A stretch of DNA of 64,000 nt from Microcystis aeruginosa FD4 (GCF_009792235.1 NZ_CP046973.1:3038001-3102000); one strand, 5' to 3'. Numbered from the stretch's first letter, positions 34,788 to 44,807 are shown. A program made the numbers and translations. The notes: a model not told the origin generated them from the sequence alone.

Positions 34788-35066
34788 TCACGGGTGCAAC
34801 CAGTTGTCTAAATCTGTCAAAGTGTCAAAGTCTAATAAAGCGAGTCCTAAGTCTTCTAAGCGCTCCACAGGAAGGTTACGGATGATTTCCTCAAGATTAT
34901 GAGGTATTTCGCCTAAACGTCGCTGAAGTTGACGGAGGACTAACTTTAATGCTTCCTGTTGTACACCTTGCTGTACACCTTGCTGAACCCCTTGCTGTAG
35001 TCCTCTTTTAAGTCCCTCTTGAACCGCTTGTTCTCTATCCTGTTGGTAAAGTGGAGCTAAACGCAT
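34788..35066 (-). CDS. Candidate intragenic C-terminal protein of array copy 1 (RpnS-like)
   Basis: An in-frame ATG at 35066, preceded by AGGAGGATAGGGAGTTTATT, could produce a separate 92-residue protein: MRLAPLYQQ, the 4-residue repeats and the DUF4351 tail. Equivalent internal ATGs lie at 35980, 36882, 37772, 38698, 39612, 40538, 41452, 42353, 43267, 44156 and 45046, plus the stand-alone one at 45948. In Rpn systems of other bacteria, separately translated C-terminal domains neutralise the full-length toxin. Here this is inference from layout. Confidence 0.5.
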   Translation of the reverse strand: MRLAPLYQQDREQAVQEGLKRGLQQGVQQGVQQGVQQEALKLVLRQLQRRLGEIPHNLEEIIRNLPVERLEDLGLALLDFDTLTDLDNWLHP

Positions 35067-35717
35067 AATAAACTCCCTATCCTCCTGTGTTTTTTTCGAT
35101 AACGCTTCTAAATTTCTACTCAAATTATACAATAAGTTTAAGGAAGCCGATTTTAGGGGATTATTCGGTGATAATCTCTCTAATTCATCGATAGCTCTCT
35201 CTCTTGTTCCTCCTCTACCCAATAATCTTAACCATAATGTCTCTGGGATTGCGGGTAACTGATGAATCACTATTATCGCTGTACCGAAACCCTCCGGGAG
35301 AAAATAAACCCCTTCTCCCCAATTGGGTTGTAATTGGGCAGTAAACAGGGATAAAATGCGCTCACTAGCTGTAGGGGTGAGAATCCACAACTTAGGTATC
35401 TCCTCCTCCGATATTCTCTGTTTATTTCTCTTTGCTTCTCTGTGGAAGATTTCACGGATAGCAAAGCGCTTAGACAGACAATCATTGATACCATCAAGGG
35501 TAATCCCATTGCGATAGGGTTCCAATAAACAGGGATTTTGGCATAATCTGCCTAATAATCCTAACTGAGAGGGAATTTTAGCGGTATTAGGACTAAAATA
35601 CACATCAATTTCTTTAATTTCTGAGGTGACTTCTTTGCTGACAACTACTGTACCGTAGGGAGAAAGAAGGGTTTCTAGGAAGTCTTTGCTAAATTTATCC
35701 CAAATAAAGCGAGTCAC
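34788..35717 (-). CDS. DUF4351/Rpn-like protein, array copy 1 (promoter-distal)
   Basis: 309 residues, GTG start. Residues ~1-150 form a conserved N-terminal domain (FIWDKFSKDFLETLLSPYG, EIDVYFSP, RFAIREIFHREAKRNK, KLWILTPTASERI) of the cyanobacterial DUF4351/PD-(D/E)XK type. I see the Asp of IDVYFSP but no clear E-x-K, so nuclease activity is inference. After LWLRLLGRGGTRERAIDELE comes MRLAPLYQQDREQAVQEG, then a 4-residue repeat (LKRG LQQG VQQG VQQG VQQ) and the DUF4351 tail (LVLRQLQRRLGEIP, LEDLGLALLDFD, DLDNWLHP). Codon 218 is an ATG with AGGGAG six bases upstream. Last gene of the array. Confidence 0.85.
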   Translation of the reverse strand: MTRFIWDKFSKDFLETLLSPYGTVVVSKEVTSEIKEIDVYFSPNTAKIPSQLGLLGRLCQNPCLLEPYRNGITLDGINDCLSKRFAIREIFHREAKRNKQRISEEEIPKLWILTPTASERILSLFTAQLQPNWGEGVYFLPEGFGTAIIVIHQLPAIPETLWLRLLGRGGTRERAIDELERLSPNNPLKSASLNLLYNLSRNLEALSKKTQEDREFIMRLAPLYQQDREQAVQEGLKRGLQQGVQQGVQQGVQQEALKLVLRQLQRRLGEIPHNLEEIIRNLPVERLEDLGLALLDFDTLTDLDNWLHP

Positions 35718-36631
35718 GGGTGCAACCAGTTGTCTAAATCTGCCAGATTGTCAAAGTCTAATAAAGCGAGTCCTAAGTCTTCTAATCGCTCCACAGGAAG
35801 GTTACGGATGGTTTCTTCTAGATTTTGCGGTATTTCACCTAAACGTCGTTGAAGTTGACGGAGGACTAACTTTGCTTCTCCTCTTTGTTCACCTTGCTGT
35901 ACCCCTTGCTGTAGTCCTCTTTTAAGTCCCTCTTGAACCGCTTGTTCTCTATCCTGTTGGTAAAGTGGAGCTAAACGCATAATAAACTCCCTATCCTCCT
36001 GTGTTTTTTTCGATAACGCTTCTAAATTTCTACTCAAATTATACAATAAGTTTAAGGAAGCCGATTTTAGGGGATTATTCGGTGATAATCTCTCTAATTC
36101 ATCGATAGCTCTCTCTCTTGTTCCTCCTCTACCCAATAATCTTAACCATAATGTCTCTGGGATTGCGGGTAACTGATGAATCACTATTATCGCTGTACCG
36201 AAACCCTCCGGGAGAAAATAAACCCCTTCTCCCCAATTGGGTTGTAATTGGGCAGTAAACAGGGATAAAATGCGCTCACTAGCTGTAGGGGTGAGAATCC
36301 ACAACTTAGGTATCTCCTCCTCCGATATTCTCTGTTTATTTCTCTTTGCTTCTCTGTGGAAGATTTCACGGATAGCAAAGCGCTTAGACAGACAATCATT
36401 GATACCATCAAGGGTAATCCCATTGCGATAGGGTTCCAATAAACAGGGATTTTGGCATAATCTGCCTAATAATCCTAACTGAGAGGGAATTTTAGCGGTA
36501 TTAGGACTAAAATACACATCAATTTCTTTAATTTCTGAGGTGACTTCTTTGCTGACAACTACTGTACCGTAGGGAGAAAGAAGGGTTTCTAGGAAGTCTT
36601 TGCTAAATTTATCCCAAATAAAGCGAGTCAC
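35714..36631 (-). CDS. DUF4351/Rpn-like protein, array copy 2
   Basis: 305 residues. Repeat region EGLKRGLQQGVQQGEQRGEA; central NWGEG variant; FHREAKR. The GTG start overlaps the TGA of copy 3, and its own TGA overlaps the start of copy 1. Internal ATG at 35980. Nearly the same N-terminal half as copy 8. Confidence 0.85.
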   Translation of the reverse strand: MTRFIWDKFSKDFLETLLSPYGTVVVSKEVTSEIKEIDVYFSPNTAKIPSQLGLLGRLCQNPCLLEPYRNGITLDGINDCLSKRFAIREIFHREAKRNKQRISEEEIPKLWILTPTASERILSLFTAQLQPNWGEGVYFLPEGFGTAIIVIHQLPAIPETLWLRLLGRGGTRERAIDELERLSPNNPLKSASLNLLYNLSRNLEALSKKTQEDREFIMRLAPLYQQDREQAVQEGLKRGLQQGVQQGEQRGEAKLVLRQLQRRLGEIPQNLEETIRNLPVERLEDLGLALLDFDNLADLDNWLHP

Positions 36632-37533
36632 GGGTGCAACCAGTTGTCTAAATCTGCCAGATTGTCAAAGTCTAATAAAGCGAGTCCTAAGTCTTCTAAT
36701 CGCTCCACAGGAAGGTTACGGATGGTTTCTTCTTGATTTTGCGGTATTTCACCTAAACGTCGCTGAAGTTGACGGAGGACTAACTTTAATGCTTCCTGTT
36801 GTACACCTTGTTGAATACCTTGCTGAACCCCCTCTTGAACCGCTTGTTCTCTATCCTGTTGGTAAAGTGGAGCTAAACGCATAATAAACTCCCTATCCTC
36901 CTGTGTTTTTTTCGATAACGCTTCTAAATTTCTACTCAAATTATACAATAAGTTTAAAGAAGCCGATTTTAGAGGATTATTCGGTGATAATCTCTCTAAT
37001 TCATCGATAGCTCTCTCTCTTGTTCCTCCTCTACCCAATAATCTTAACCATAATGTCTCTGGGATTGCGGGTAACTGATGAATCACTATTATCGCTGTAC
37101 CGAAACCCTCCGGGAGAAAATAAACCCCTTTTGGCCAATTGGGTTGTAATTGAGCCGTAAACAGGGATAAAATGCGCTCACTAGCTGTAGGGGTGAGAAT
37201 CCACAACTTAGGTATCTCCTCCTCTGATATTCTCTGTTTATTTCTCTTTGCTTCTCTGTGGAAGATTTCACGGATAGCAAAGCGCTTAGACAGACAATCA
37301 TTGATACCATCAAGGGTAATCCCATTGCGATAGGGTTCCAATAAACAGGGATTTTGGCATAATCTGCCTAATAATCCTAACTGAGAGGGAATTTTAGCGG
37401 TATTAGGACTAAAATACACATCAATTTCTTTAATTTCTGAGGTGACTTCTTTGCTGACAACTACTGTACCGTAGGGAGAAAGAAGGGTTTCTAGGAAGTC
37501 TTTGCTAAATTTATCCCAAATAAAGCGAGTCAC
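36628..37533 (-). CDS. DUF4351/Rpn-like protein, array copy 3
   Basis: 301 residues. Repeat region EGVQQGIQQGVQQEALK; central NWPKG variant; IPQNQEETIRN in the tail. Internal ATG at 36882. The same C-terminal half occurs in copy 9, so these two share a recent ancestor or were converted. Confidence 0.85.
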   Translation of the reverse strand: MTRFIWDKFSKDFLETLLSPYGTVVVSKEVTSEIKEIDVYFSPNTAKIPSQLGLLGRLCQNPCLLEPYRNGITLDGINDCLSKRFAIREIFHREAKRNKQRISEEEIPKLWILTPTASERILSLFTAQLQPNWPKGVYFLPEGFGTAIIVIHQLPAIPETLWLRLLGRGGTRERAIDELERLSPNNPLKSASLNLLYNLSRNLEALSKKTQEDREFIMRLAPLYQQDREQAVQEGVQQGIQQGVQQEALKLVLRQLQRRLGEIPQNQEETIRNLPVERLEDLGLALLDFDNLADLDNWLHP

Positions 37534-38423
37534 GGGTGCAACCAGTTGTCTAAATCCGTCAAAGTGTCAAAGTCTAATAAAGCGAGTCCTAAGTCTTCTA
37601 ATCGCTCCACAGGAAGGTTACGGATGATTTCTTCTAGATTTTGCGGTATTTCACCGAAACGTCGTTGAAGTTGACGGAGGACTAACTTTGCTTCTCCTCT
37701 TTGTTCACCTTGCTGAACCCCCTCTTGAACCGCTTGTTCTCTATCCTGTTGGTAAAGTGGAGCTAAACGCATAATAAACTCCCTATCCTCCTGTGTTTTT
37801 TTCGATAACGCTTCTAAATTTCTACTCAAATTATACAATAAGTTTAAGGAAGCCGATTTTAGGGGATTATTCGGTGATAATCTCTCTAATTCATCGATAG
37901 CTCTCTCTCTTGTTCCTCCTCTACCCAATAATCTTAACCATAATGTCTCTGGGATTGCGGGTAACTGATGAATCACTATTATCGCTGTACCGAAACCCTC
38001 CGGGAGAAAATAAACCCCTTCTCCCCAATTGGGTTGTAATTGAGCCGTAAACAGGGATAAAATGCGCTCACTAGCTGTAGGGGTGAGAATCCACAACTTA
38101 GGTATCTCCTCCTCCGATATTCTCTGTTTATTTCTCTTTGCTTCTCTCTGGAAGATTTCACGGATAGCAAAGCGCTTAGACAGACAATCATTGATACCAT
38201 CAAGGGTAATCCCATTGCGATAGGGTTCCAATAAACAGGGATTTTGGCATAATCTGCCTAATAATCCTAACTGAGAGGGAATTTTAGCGGTATTAGGACT
38301 AAAATACACATCAATTTCTTTAATTTCTGAGGTGACTTCTTTGCTGACAACTACTGTACCGTAGGGAGAAAGAAGGGTTTCTAGGAAGTCTTTGCTAAAT
38401 TTATCCCAAATAAAGCGAGTCAC
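37530..38423 (-). CDS. DUF4351/Rpn-like protein, array copy 4
   Basis: 297 residues, one of the shortest repeat alleles (EGVQQGEQRGEAK). NWGEG centre; FQREAKR; LGLALLDFDTLTDLDNWL tail shared with copy 1. Internal ATG at 37772. Confidence 0.85.
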   Translation of the reverse strand: MTRFIWDKFSKDFLETLLSPYGTVVVSKEVTSEIKEIDVYFSPNTAKIPSQLGLLGRLCQNPCLLEPYRNGITLDGINDCLSKRFAIREIFQREAKRNKQRISEEEIPKLWILTPTASERILSLFTAQLQPNWGEGVYFLPEGFGTAIIVIHQLPAIPETLWLRLLGRGGTRERAIDELERLSPNNPLKSASLNLLYNLSRNLEALSKKTQEDREFIMRLAPLYQQDREQAVQEGVQQGEQRGEAKLVLRQLQRRFGEIPQNLEEIIRNLPVERLEDLGLALLDFDTLTDLDNWLHP

Positions 38424-39349
38424 GGGTGCAACCAGTTGTCTAAATCTGCCAGATTGTCAAAGTCTAATAAAGCGAGTCCTAAGTCTTCTAATCGCTCCAC
38501 AGGAAGGTTACGGATGGTTTCTTCTAGATTTTGCGGTATTTCACCGAAACGTCGTTGAAGTTGACGGAGGAGTAAATACGCTTCTCCCTGTTGTCTTCCT
38601 TGTTGAATACCTTGTTGTACCCCTTGCTGTAGTCCTCTTTTCAGTCCCTCTTGAACCGCTTGTTCTCTATCCTGTTGGTAAAGTGGAGCTAAACGCATAA
38701 TAAACTCCCTATCCTCCTGTGTTTTTTTCGATAACGCTTCTAAATTTCTACTCAAATTATACAATAAGTTTAAAGAAGCCGATTTTAGAGGATTATTCGG
38801 TGATAATCTCTCTAATTCATCGATAGCTCTCTCTCTTGTTCCTCCTCTACCCAATAATCTTAACCATAATGTCTCTGGGATTGCGGGTAACTGATGAATC
38901 ACTATTATCGCTGTACCGAAACCCTCCGGGAGAAAATAAACCCCTTTTGGCCAATTTGGTTGTAATTGAGCCGTAAACAGGGATAAAATGCGCTCACTAG
39001 CTGTAGGGGTGAGAATCCACAACTTAGGTATCTCCTCCTCCGATATTCTCTGTTTATTTCTCTTTGCTTCTCTCTGGAAGATTTCACGGATAGCAAAGCG
39101 CTTAGACAGACAATCATTGATACCATCAAGGGTAATCCCATTGCGATAGGGTTCCAATAAACAGGGATTTTGGCATAATCTGCCTAATAATCCTAACTGA
39201 GAGGGAATTTTAGCGGTATTAGGACTAAAATACACATCAATTTCTTTAATTTCTGAGGTGACTTCTTTGCTGACAACTACTGTACCGTAGGGAGAAAGAA
39301 GGGTTTCTAGGAAGTCTTTGCTAAATTTATCCCAAATAAAGCGAGTCAC
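38420..39349 (-). CDS. DUF4351/Rpn-like protein, array copy 5
   Basis: 309 residues, long allele ending GVQQGIQQGRQQGEAYLLL. The GEAYLLLRQ tail start differs from the GEAKLVLRQ of the other alleles. NWPKG centre. The protein is identical to copy 7. Internal ATG at 38698. Confidence 0.85.
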   Translation of the reverse strand: MTRFIWDKFSKDFLETLLSPYGTVVVSKEVTSEIKEIDVYFSPNTAKIPSQLGLLGRLCQNPCLLEPYRNGITLDGINDCLSKRFAIREIFQREAKRNKQRISEEEIPKLWILTPTASERILSLFTAQLQPNWPKGVYFLPEGFGTAIIVIHQLPAIPETLWLRLLGRGGTRERAIDELERLSPNNPLKSASLNLLYNLSRNLEALSKKTQEDREFIMRLAPLYQQDREQAVQEGLKRGLQQGVQQGIQQGRQQGEAYLLLRQLQRRFGEIPQNLEETIRNLPVERLEDLGLALLDFDNLADLDNWLHP

Positions 39350-40263
39350 GGGTGCAACCAGTTGTCTAAATCTGCCAGATTGTCAAAGTCTAATAAAGCG
39401 AGTCCTAAGTCTTCTAATCGCTCCACAGGAAGGTTACGGATGGTTTCTTCTAGATTTTGCGGTATTTCACCTAAACGTCGTTGAAGTTGACGGAGGACTA
39501 ACTTTGCTTCTCCTCTTTGTTCACCTTGCTGTACCCCTTGCTGTAGTCCTCTTTTAAGTCCCTCTTGAACCGCTTGTTCTCTATCCTGTTGGTAAAGTGG
39601 AGCTAAACGCATAATAAACTCCCTATCCTCCTGTGTTTTTTTCGATAACGCTTCTAAATTTCTACTCAAATTATACAATAAGTTTAAAGAAGCCGATTTT
39701 AGAGGATTATTCGGTGATAATCTCTCTAATTCATCGATAGCTCTCTCTCTTGTTCCTCCTCTACCCAATAATCTTAACCATAATGTCTCTGGGATTGCGG
39801 GTAACTGATGAATCACTATTATCGCTGTACCGAAACCCTCCGGGAGAAAATAAACCCCTTCTCCCCAATTGGGTTGTAATTGAGCCGTAAACAGGGATAA
39901 AATGCGCTCACTAGCTGTAGGGGTGAGAATCCACAACTTAGGTATCTCCTCCTCCGATATTCTCTGTTTATTTCTCTTTGCTTCTCTCTGGAAGATTTCA
40001 CGGATAGCAAAGCGCTTAGACAGACAATCATTGATACCATCAAGGGTAATCCCATTGCGATAGGGTTCCAATAAACAGGGATTTTGGCATAATCTGCCTA
40101 ATAATCCTAACTGAGAGGGAATTTTAGCGGTATTAGGACTAAAATACACATCAATTTCTTTAATTTCTGAGGTGACTTCTTTGCTGACAACTACTGTACC
40201 GTAGGGAGAAAGAAGGGTTTCTAGGAAGTCTTTGCTAAATTTATCCCAAATAAAGCGAGTCAC
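39346..40263 (-). CDS. DUF4351/Rpn-like protein, array copy 6
   Basis: 305 residues with repeat allele EGLKRGLQQGVQQGEQRGEA, as in copies 2, 8 and 10. NWGEG centre, FQREAKR. Together with copy 5 it forms a two-gene block repeated as copy 7 plus the C-terminal part of copy 8. Internal ATG at 39612. Confidence 0.85.
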   Translation of the reverse strand: MTRFIWDKFSKDFLETLLSPYGTVVVSKEVTSEIKEIDVYFSPNTAKIPSQLGLLGRLCQNPCLLEPYRNGITLDGINDCLSKRFAIREIFQREAKRNKQRISEEEIPKLWILTPTASERILSLFTAQLQPNWGEGVYFLPEGFGTAIIVIHQLPAIPETLWLRLLGRGGTRERAIDELERLSPNNPLKSASLNLLYNLSRNLEALSKKTQEDREFIMRLAPLYQQDREQAVQEGLKRGLQQGVQQGEQRGEAKLVLRQLQRRLGEIPQNLEETIRNLPVERLEDLGLALLDFDNLADLDNWLHP

Positions 40264-41189
40264 GGGTGCAACCAGTTGTCTAAATCTGCCAGATTGTCAA
40301 AGTCTAATAAAGCGAGTCCTAAGTCTTCTAATCGCTCCACAGGAAGGTTACGGATGGTTTCTTCTAGATTTTGCGGTATTTCACCGAAACGTCGTTGAAG
40401 TTGACGGAGGAGTAAATACGCTTCTCCCTGTTGTCTTCCTTGTTGAATACCTTGTTGTACCCCTTGCTGTAGTCCTCTTTTCAGTCCCTCTTGAACCGCT
40501 TGTTCTCTATCCTGTTGGTAAAGTGGAGCTAAACGCATAATAAACTCCCTATCCTCCTGTGTTTTTTTCGATAACGCTTCTAAATTTCTACTCAAATTAT
40601 ACAATAAGTTTAAAGAAGCCGATTTTAGAGGATTATTCGGTGATAATCTCTCTAATTCATCGATAGCTCTCTCTCTTGTTCCTCCTCTACCCAATAATCT
40701 TAACCATAATGTCTCTGGGATTGCGGGTAACTGATGAATCACTATTATCGCTGTACCGAAACCCTCCGGGAGAAAATAAACCCCTTTTGGCCAATTTGGT
40801 TGTAATTGAGCCGTAAACAGGGATAAAATGCGCTCACTAGCTGTAGGGGTGAGAATCCACAACTTAGGTATCTCCTCCTCCGATATTCTCTGTTTATTTC
40901 TCTTTGCTTCTCTCTGGAAGATTTCACGGATAGCAAAGCGCTTAGACAGACAATCATTGATACCATCAAGGGTAATCCCATTGCGATAGGGTTCCAATAA
41001 ACAGGGATTTTGGCATAATCTGCCTAATAATCCTAACTGAGAGGGAATTTTAGCGGTATTAGGACTAAAATACACATCAATTTCTTTAATTTCTGAGGTG
41101 ACTTCTTTGCTGACAACTACTGTACCGTAGGGAGAAAGAAGGGTTTCTAGGAAGTCTTTGCTAAATTTATCCCAAATAAAGCGAGTCAC
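40260..41189 (-). CDS. DUF4351/Rpn-like protein, array copy 7
   Basis: 309 residues, identical in protein sequence to copy 5, including the GRQQGEAYLLL allele. Internal ATG at 40538. The identity points to duplication of a two-gene block. Confidence 0.85.
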   Translation of the reverse strand: MTRFIWDKFSKDFLETLLSPYGTVVVSKEVTSEIKEIDVYFSPNTAKIPSQLGLLGRLCQNPCLLEPYRNGITLDGINDCLSKRFAIREIFQREAKRNKQRISEEEIPKLWILTPTASERILSLFTAQLQPNWPKGVYFLPEGFGTAIIVIHQLPAIPETLWLRLLGRGGTRERAIDELERLSPNNPLKSASLNLLYNLSRNLEALSKKTQEDREFIMRLAPLYQQDREQAVQEGLKRGLQQGVQQGIQQGRQQGEAYLLLRQLQRRFGEIPQNLEETIRNLPVERLEDLGLALLDFDNLADLDNWLHP

Positions 41190-42102
41190 GGGTGCAACCA
41201 GTTGTCTAAATCTGCCAGATTGTCAAAGTCTAATAAAGCGAGTCCTAAGTCTTCTAATCGCTCCACAGGAAGGTTACGGATGGTTTCTTCTAGATTTTGC
41301 GGTATTTCACCTAAACGTCGTTGAAGTTGACGGAGGACTAACTTTGCTTCTCCTCTTTGTTCACCTTGCTGTACCCCTTGCTGTAGTCCTCTTTTAAGTC
41401 CCTCTTGAACCGCTTGTTCTCTATCCTGTTGGTAAAGTGGAGCTAAACGCATAATAAACTCCCTATCCTCCTGTGTTTTTTTCGATAACGCTTCTAAATT
41501 TCTACTCAAATTATACAATAAGTTTAAGGAAGCCGATTTTAGGGATTATTCGGTGATAATCTCTCTAATTCATCGATAGCTCTCTCTCTTGTTCCTCCTC
41601 TACCCAATAATCTTAACCATAATGTCTCTGGGATTGCGGGTAACTGATGAATCACTATTATCGCTGTACCGAAACCCTCCGGGAGAAAATAAACCCCTTC
41701 TCCCCAATTGGGTTGTAATTGGGCAGTAAACAGGGATAAAATGCGCTCACTAGCTGTAGGGGTGAGAATCCACAACTTAGGTATCTCCTCCTCCGATATT
41801 CTCTGTTTATTTCTCTTTGCTTCTCTGTGGAAGATTTCACGGATAGCAAAGCGCTTAGACAGACAATCATTGATACCATCAAGGGTAATCCCATTGCGAT
41901 AGGGTTCCAATAAACAGGGATTTTGGCATAATCTGCCTAATAATCCTAACTGAGAGGGAATTTTAGCGGTATTAGGACTAAAATACACATCAATTTCTTT
42001 AATTTCTGAGGTGACTTCTTTGCTGACAACTACTGTACCGTAGGGAGAAAGAAGGGTTTCTAGGAAGTCTTTGCTAAATTTATCCCAAATAAAGCGAGTC
42101 AC
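41186..42102 (-). pseudogene. DUF4351/Rpn-like array copy 8, frameshifted
   Basis: One G is missing near 41541-41545: TTTTAGGGATT replaces TTTTAGGGGATT. The N-terminal frame stops after 187 residues (ELERLSPNNP). The downstream frame is intact, so the C-terminal module (internal ATG 41452) can still be made while the full-length protein cannot. The N-terminal half matches copy 2 and the C-terminal end matches copy 6, so this copy is a recombinant. Confidence 0.85.
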
Positions 42103-43004
42103 GGGTGCAACCAGTTGTCTAAATCTGCCAGATTGTCAAAGTCTAATAAAGCGAGTCCTAAGTCTTCTAATCGCTCCACAGGAAGGTTACGGATGGTTTC
42201 TTCTTGATTTTGCGGTATTTCACCTAAACGTCGCTGAAGTTGACGGAGGACTAACTTTAATGCTTCCTGTTGTACACCTTGTTGAATACCTTGCTGAACC
42301 CCCTCTTGAACCGCTTGTTCTCTATCCTGTTGGTAAAGTGGAGCTAAACGCATAATAAACTCCCTATCCTCCTGTGTTTTTTTCGATAACGCTTCTAAAT
42401 TTCTACTCAAATTATACAATAAGTTTAAAGAAGCCGATTTTAGAGGATTATTCGGTGATAATCTCTCTAATTCATCGATAGCTCTCTCTCTTGTTCCTCC
42501 TCTACCCAATAATCTTAACCATAATGTCTCTGGGATTGCGGGTAACTGATGAATCACTATTATCGCTGTACCGAAACCCTCCGGGAGAAAATAAACCCCT
42601 TCTCCCCAATTGGGTTGTAATTGGGCAGTAAACAGGGATAAAATGCGCTCACTAGCTGTAGGGGTGAGAATCCACAACTTAGGTATCTCCTCCTCCGATA
42701 TTCTCTGTTTATTTCTCTTTGCTTCTCTGTGGAAGATTTCACGGATAGCAAAGCGCTTAGACAGACAATCATTGATACCATCAAGGGTAATCCCATTGCG
42801 ATAGGGTTCCAATAAACAGGGATTTTGGCATAATCTGCCTAATAATCCTAACTGAGAGGGAATTTTAGCGGTATTAGGACTAAAATACACATCAATTTCT
42901 TTAATTTCTGAGGTGACTTCTTTGCTGACAACTACTGTACCGTAGGGAGAAAGAAGGGTTTCTAGGAAGTCTTTGCTAAATTTATCCCAAATAAAGCGAG
43001 TCAC
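42099..43004 (-). CDS. DUF4351/Rpn-like protein, array copy 9
   Basis: 301 residues, allele EGVQQGIQQGVQQEALK as in copy 3, but with the NWGEG centre. Internal ATG at 42353. Confidence 0.85.
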   Translation of the reverse strand: MTRFIWDKFSKDFLETLLSPYGTVVVSKEVTSEIKEIDVYFSPNTAKIPSQLGLLGRLCQNPCLLEPYRNGITLDGINDCLSKRFAIREIFHREAKRNKQRISEEEIPKLWILTPTASERILSLFTAQLQPNWGEGVYFLPEGFGTAIIVIHQLPAIPETLWLRLLGRGGTRERAIDELERLSPNNPLKSASLNLLYNLSRNLEALSKKTQEDREFIMRLAPLYQQDREQAVQEGVQQGIQQGVQQEALKLVLRQLQRRLGEIPQNQEETIRNLPVERLEDLGLALLDFDNLADLDNWLHP

Positions 43005-43917
43005 GGGTGCAACCAGTTGTCTAAATCTGCCAGATTGTCAAAGTCTAATAAAGCGAGTCCTAAGTCTTCTAATCGCTCCACAGGAAGGTTACGGATGGTT
43101 TCTTCTAGATTTTGCGGTATTTCACCTAAACGTCGTTGAAGTTGACGGAGGACTAACTTTGCTTCTCCTCTTTGTTCACCTTGCTGTACCCCTTGCTGTA
43201 GTCCTCTTTTAAGTCCCTCTTGAACCGCTTGTTCTCTATCCTGTTGGTAAAGTGGAGCTAAACGCATAATAAACTCCCTATCCTCCTGTGTTTTTTTCGA
43301 TAACGCTTCTAAATTTCTACTCAAATTATACAATAAGTTTAAAGAAGCCGATTTTAGAGGATTATTCGGTGATAATCTCTCTAATTCATCGATAGCTCTC
43401 TCTCTTGTTCCTCCTCTACCCAATAATCTTAACCATAATGTCTCTGGGATTGCGGGTAACTGATGAATCACTATTATCGCTGTACCGAAACCCTCCGGGA
43501 GAAAATAAACCCCTTCTCCCCAATTGGGTTGTAATTGAGCCGTAAACAGGGATAAAATGCGCTCACTAGCTGTAGGAGTGAGAATCCACAACTTAGGTAT
43601 CTCCTCCTCTGATATTCTCTGTTTATTTCTCTTTGCTTCTCTTTGAAGATTTCACGAATAGCAAAGCGCTTGGATAGACAATCATTGATACCATCAAGGG
43701 TAATCCCATTGCGATAGGGTTCCAATAAACAGGGATTTTGGCATAATCTGCCTAATAATCCTAACTGAGAGGGAATTTTAGCGGTATTAGGACTAAAATA
43801 CACATCAATTTCTTTAATTTCTGAGGTGACTTCTTTGCTGACAACTACTGTACCGTAGGGAGAAAGAAGGGTTTCTAGGAAGTCTTTGCTAAATTTATCC
43901 CAAATAAAGCGAGTCAC
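43001..43917 (-). pseudogene. DUF4351/Rpn-like array copy 10, frameshifted
   Basis: Near 43640-43645 the sequence reads CTTCTCTTTGAAGATT where other copies have CTTCTCTGTGGAAGATT (one base fewer). The frame is lost after about 92 residues (RFAIREIF), entering another frame. From about 43591 the correct frame is open through WILTPTASERI to the stop. The C-terminal module (internal ATG 43267) is intact. Small differences nearby (CTGTAGGAGTGAG) match copy 12. Confidence 0.85.
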
Positions 43918-44807
43918 GGGTGCAACCAGTTGTCTAAATCTGCCAGATTGTCAAAGTCTAATAAAGCGAGTCCTAAGTCTTCTAATCGCTCCACAGGAAG
44001 GTTACGGATGATTTCTTCTAGATTTTGCGGTATTTCACCGAAACGTCGTTGAAGTTGACGGAGGACTAACTTTGCTTCTCCTCTTTGTTCACCTTGCTGA
44101 ACCCCCTCTTGAACCGCTTGTTCTCTATCCTGTTGGTAAAGTGGAGCTAAACGCATAATAAACTCCCTATCCTCCTGTGTTTTTTTCGATAACGCTTCTA
44201 AATTTCTACTCAAATTATACAATAAGTTTAAGGAAGCCGATTTTAGGGGATTATTCGGTGATAATCTCTCTAATTCATCGATAGCTCTCTCTCTTGTTCC
44301 TCCTCTACCCAATAATCTTAACCATAATGTCTCTGGGATTGCGGGTAACTGATGAATCACTATTATCGCTGTACCGAAACCCTCCGGGAGAAAATAAACC
44401 CCTTCTCCCCAATTGGGTTGTAATTGGGCAGTAAACAGGGATAAAATGCGCTCACTAGCTGTAGGGGTGAGAATCCACAACTTAGGTATCTCCTCCTCCG
44501 ATATTCTCTGTTTATTTCTCTTTGCTTCTCTGTGGAAGATTTCACGGATAGCAAAGCGCTTAGACAGACAATCATTGATACCATCAAGGGTAATCCCATT
44601 GCGATAGGGTTCCAATAAACAGGGATTTTGGCATAATCTGCCTAATAATCCTAACTGAGAGGGAATTTTAGCGGTATTAGGACTAAAATACACATCAATT
44701 TCTTTAATTTCTGAGGTGACTTCTTTGCTGACAACTACTGTACCGTAGGGAGAAAGAAGGGTTTCTAGGAAGTCTTTGCTAAATTTATCCCAAATAAAGC
44801 GAGTCAC
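43914..44807 (-). CDS. DUF4351/Rpn-like protein, array copy 11
   Basis: 297 residues, short allele EGVQQGEQRGEAK, NWGEG centre, FHREAKR. It resembles copy 4 but has the DNLADLDNWLHP tail. Internal ATG at 44156. Confidence 0.85.
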   Translation of the reverse strand: MTRFIWDKFSKDFLETLLSPYGTVVVSKEVTSEIKEIDVYFSPNTAKIPSQLGLLGRLCQNPCLLEPYRNGITLDGINDCLSKRFAIREIFHREAKRNKQRISEEEIPKLWILTPTASERILSLFTAQLQPNWGEGVYFLPEGFGTAIIVIHQLPAIPETLWLRLLGRGGTRERAIDELERLSPNNPLKSASLNLLYNLSRNLEALSKKTQEDREFIMRLAPLYQQDREQAVQEGVQQGEQRGEAKLVLRQLQRRFGEIPQNLEEIIRNLPVERLEDLGLALLDFDNLADLDNWLHP

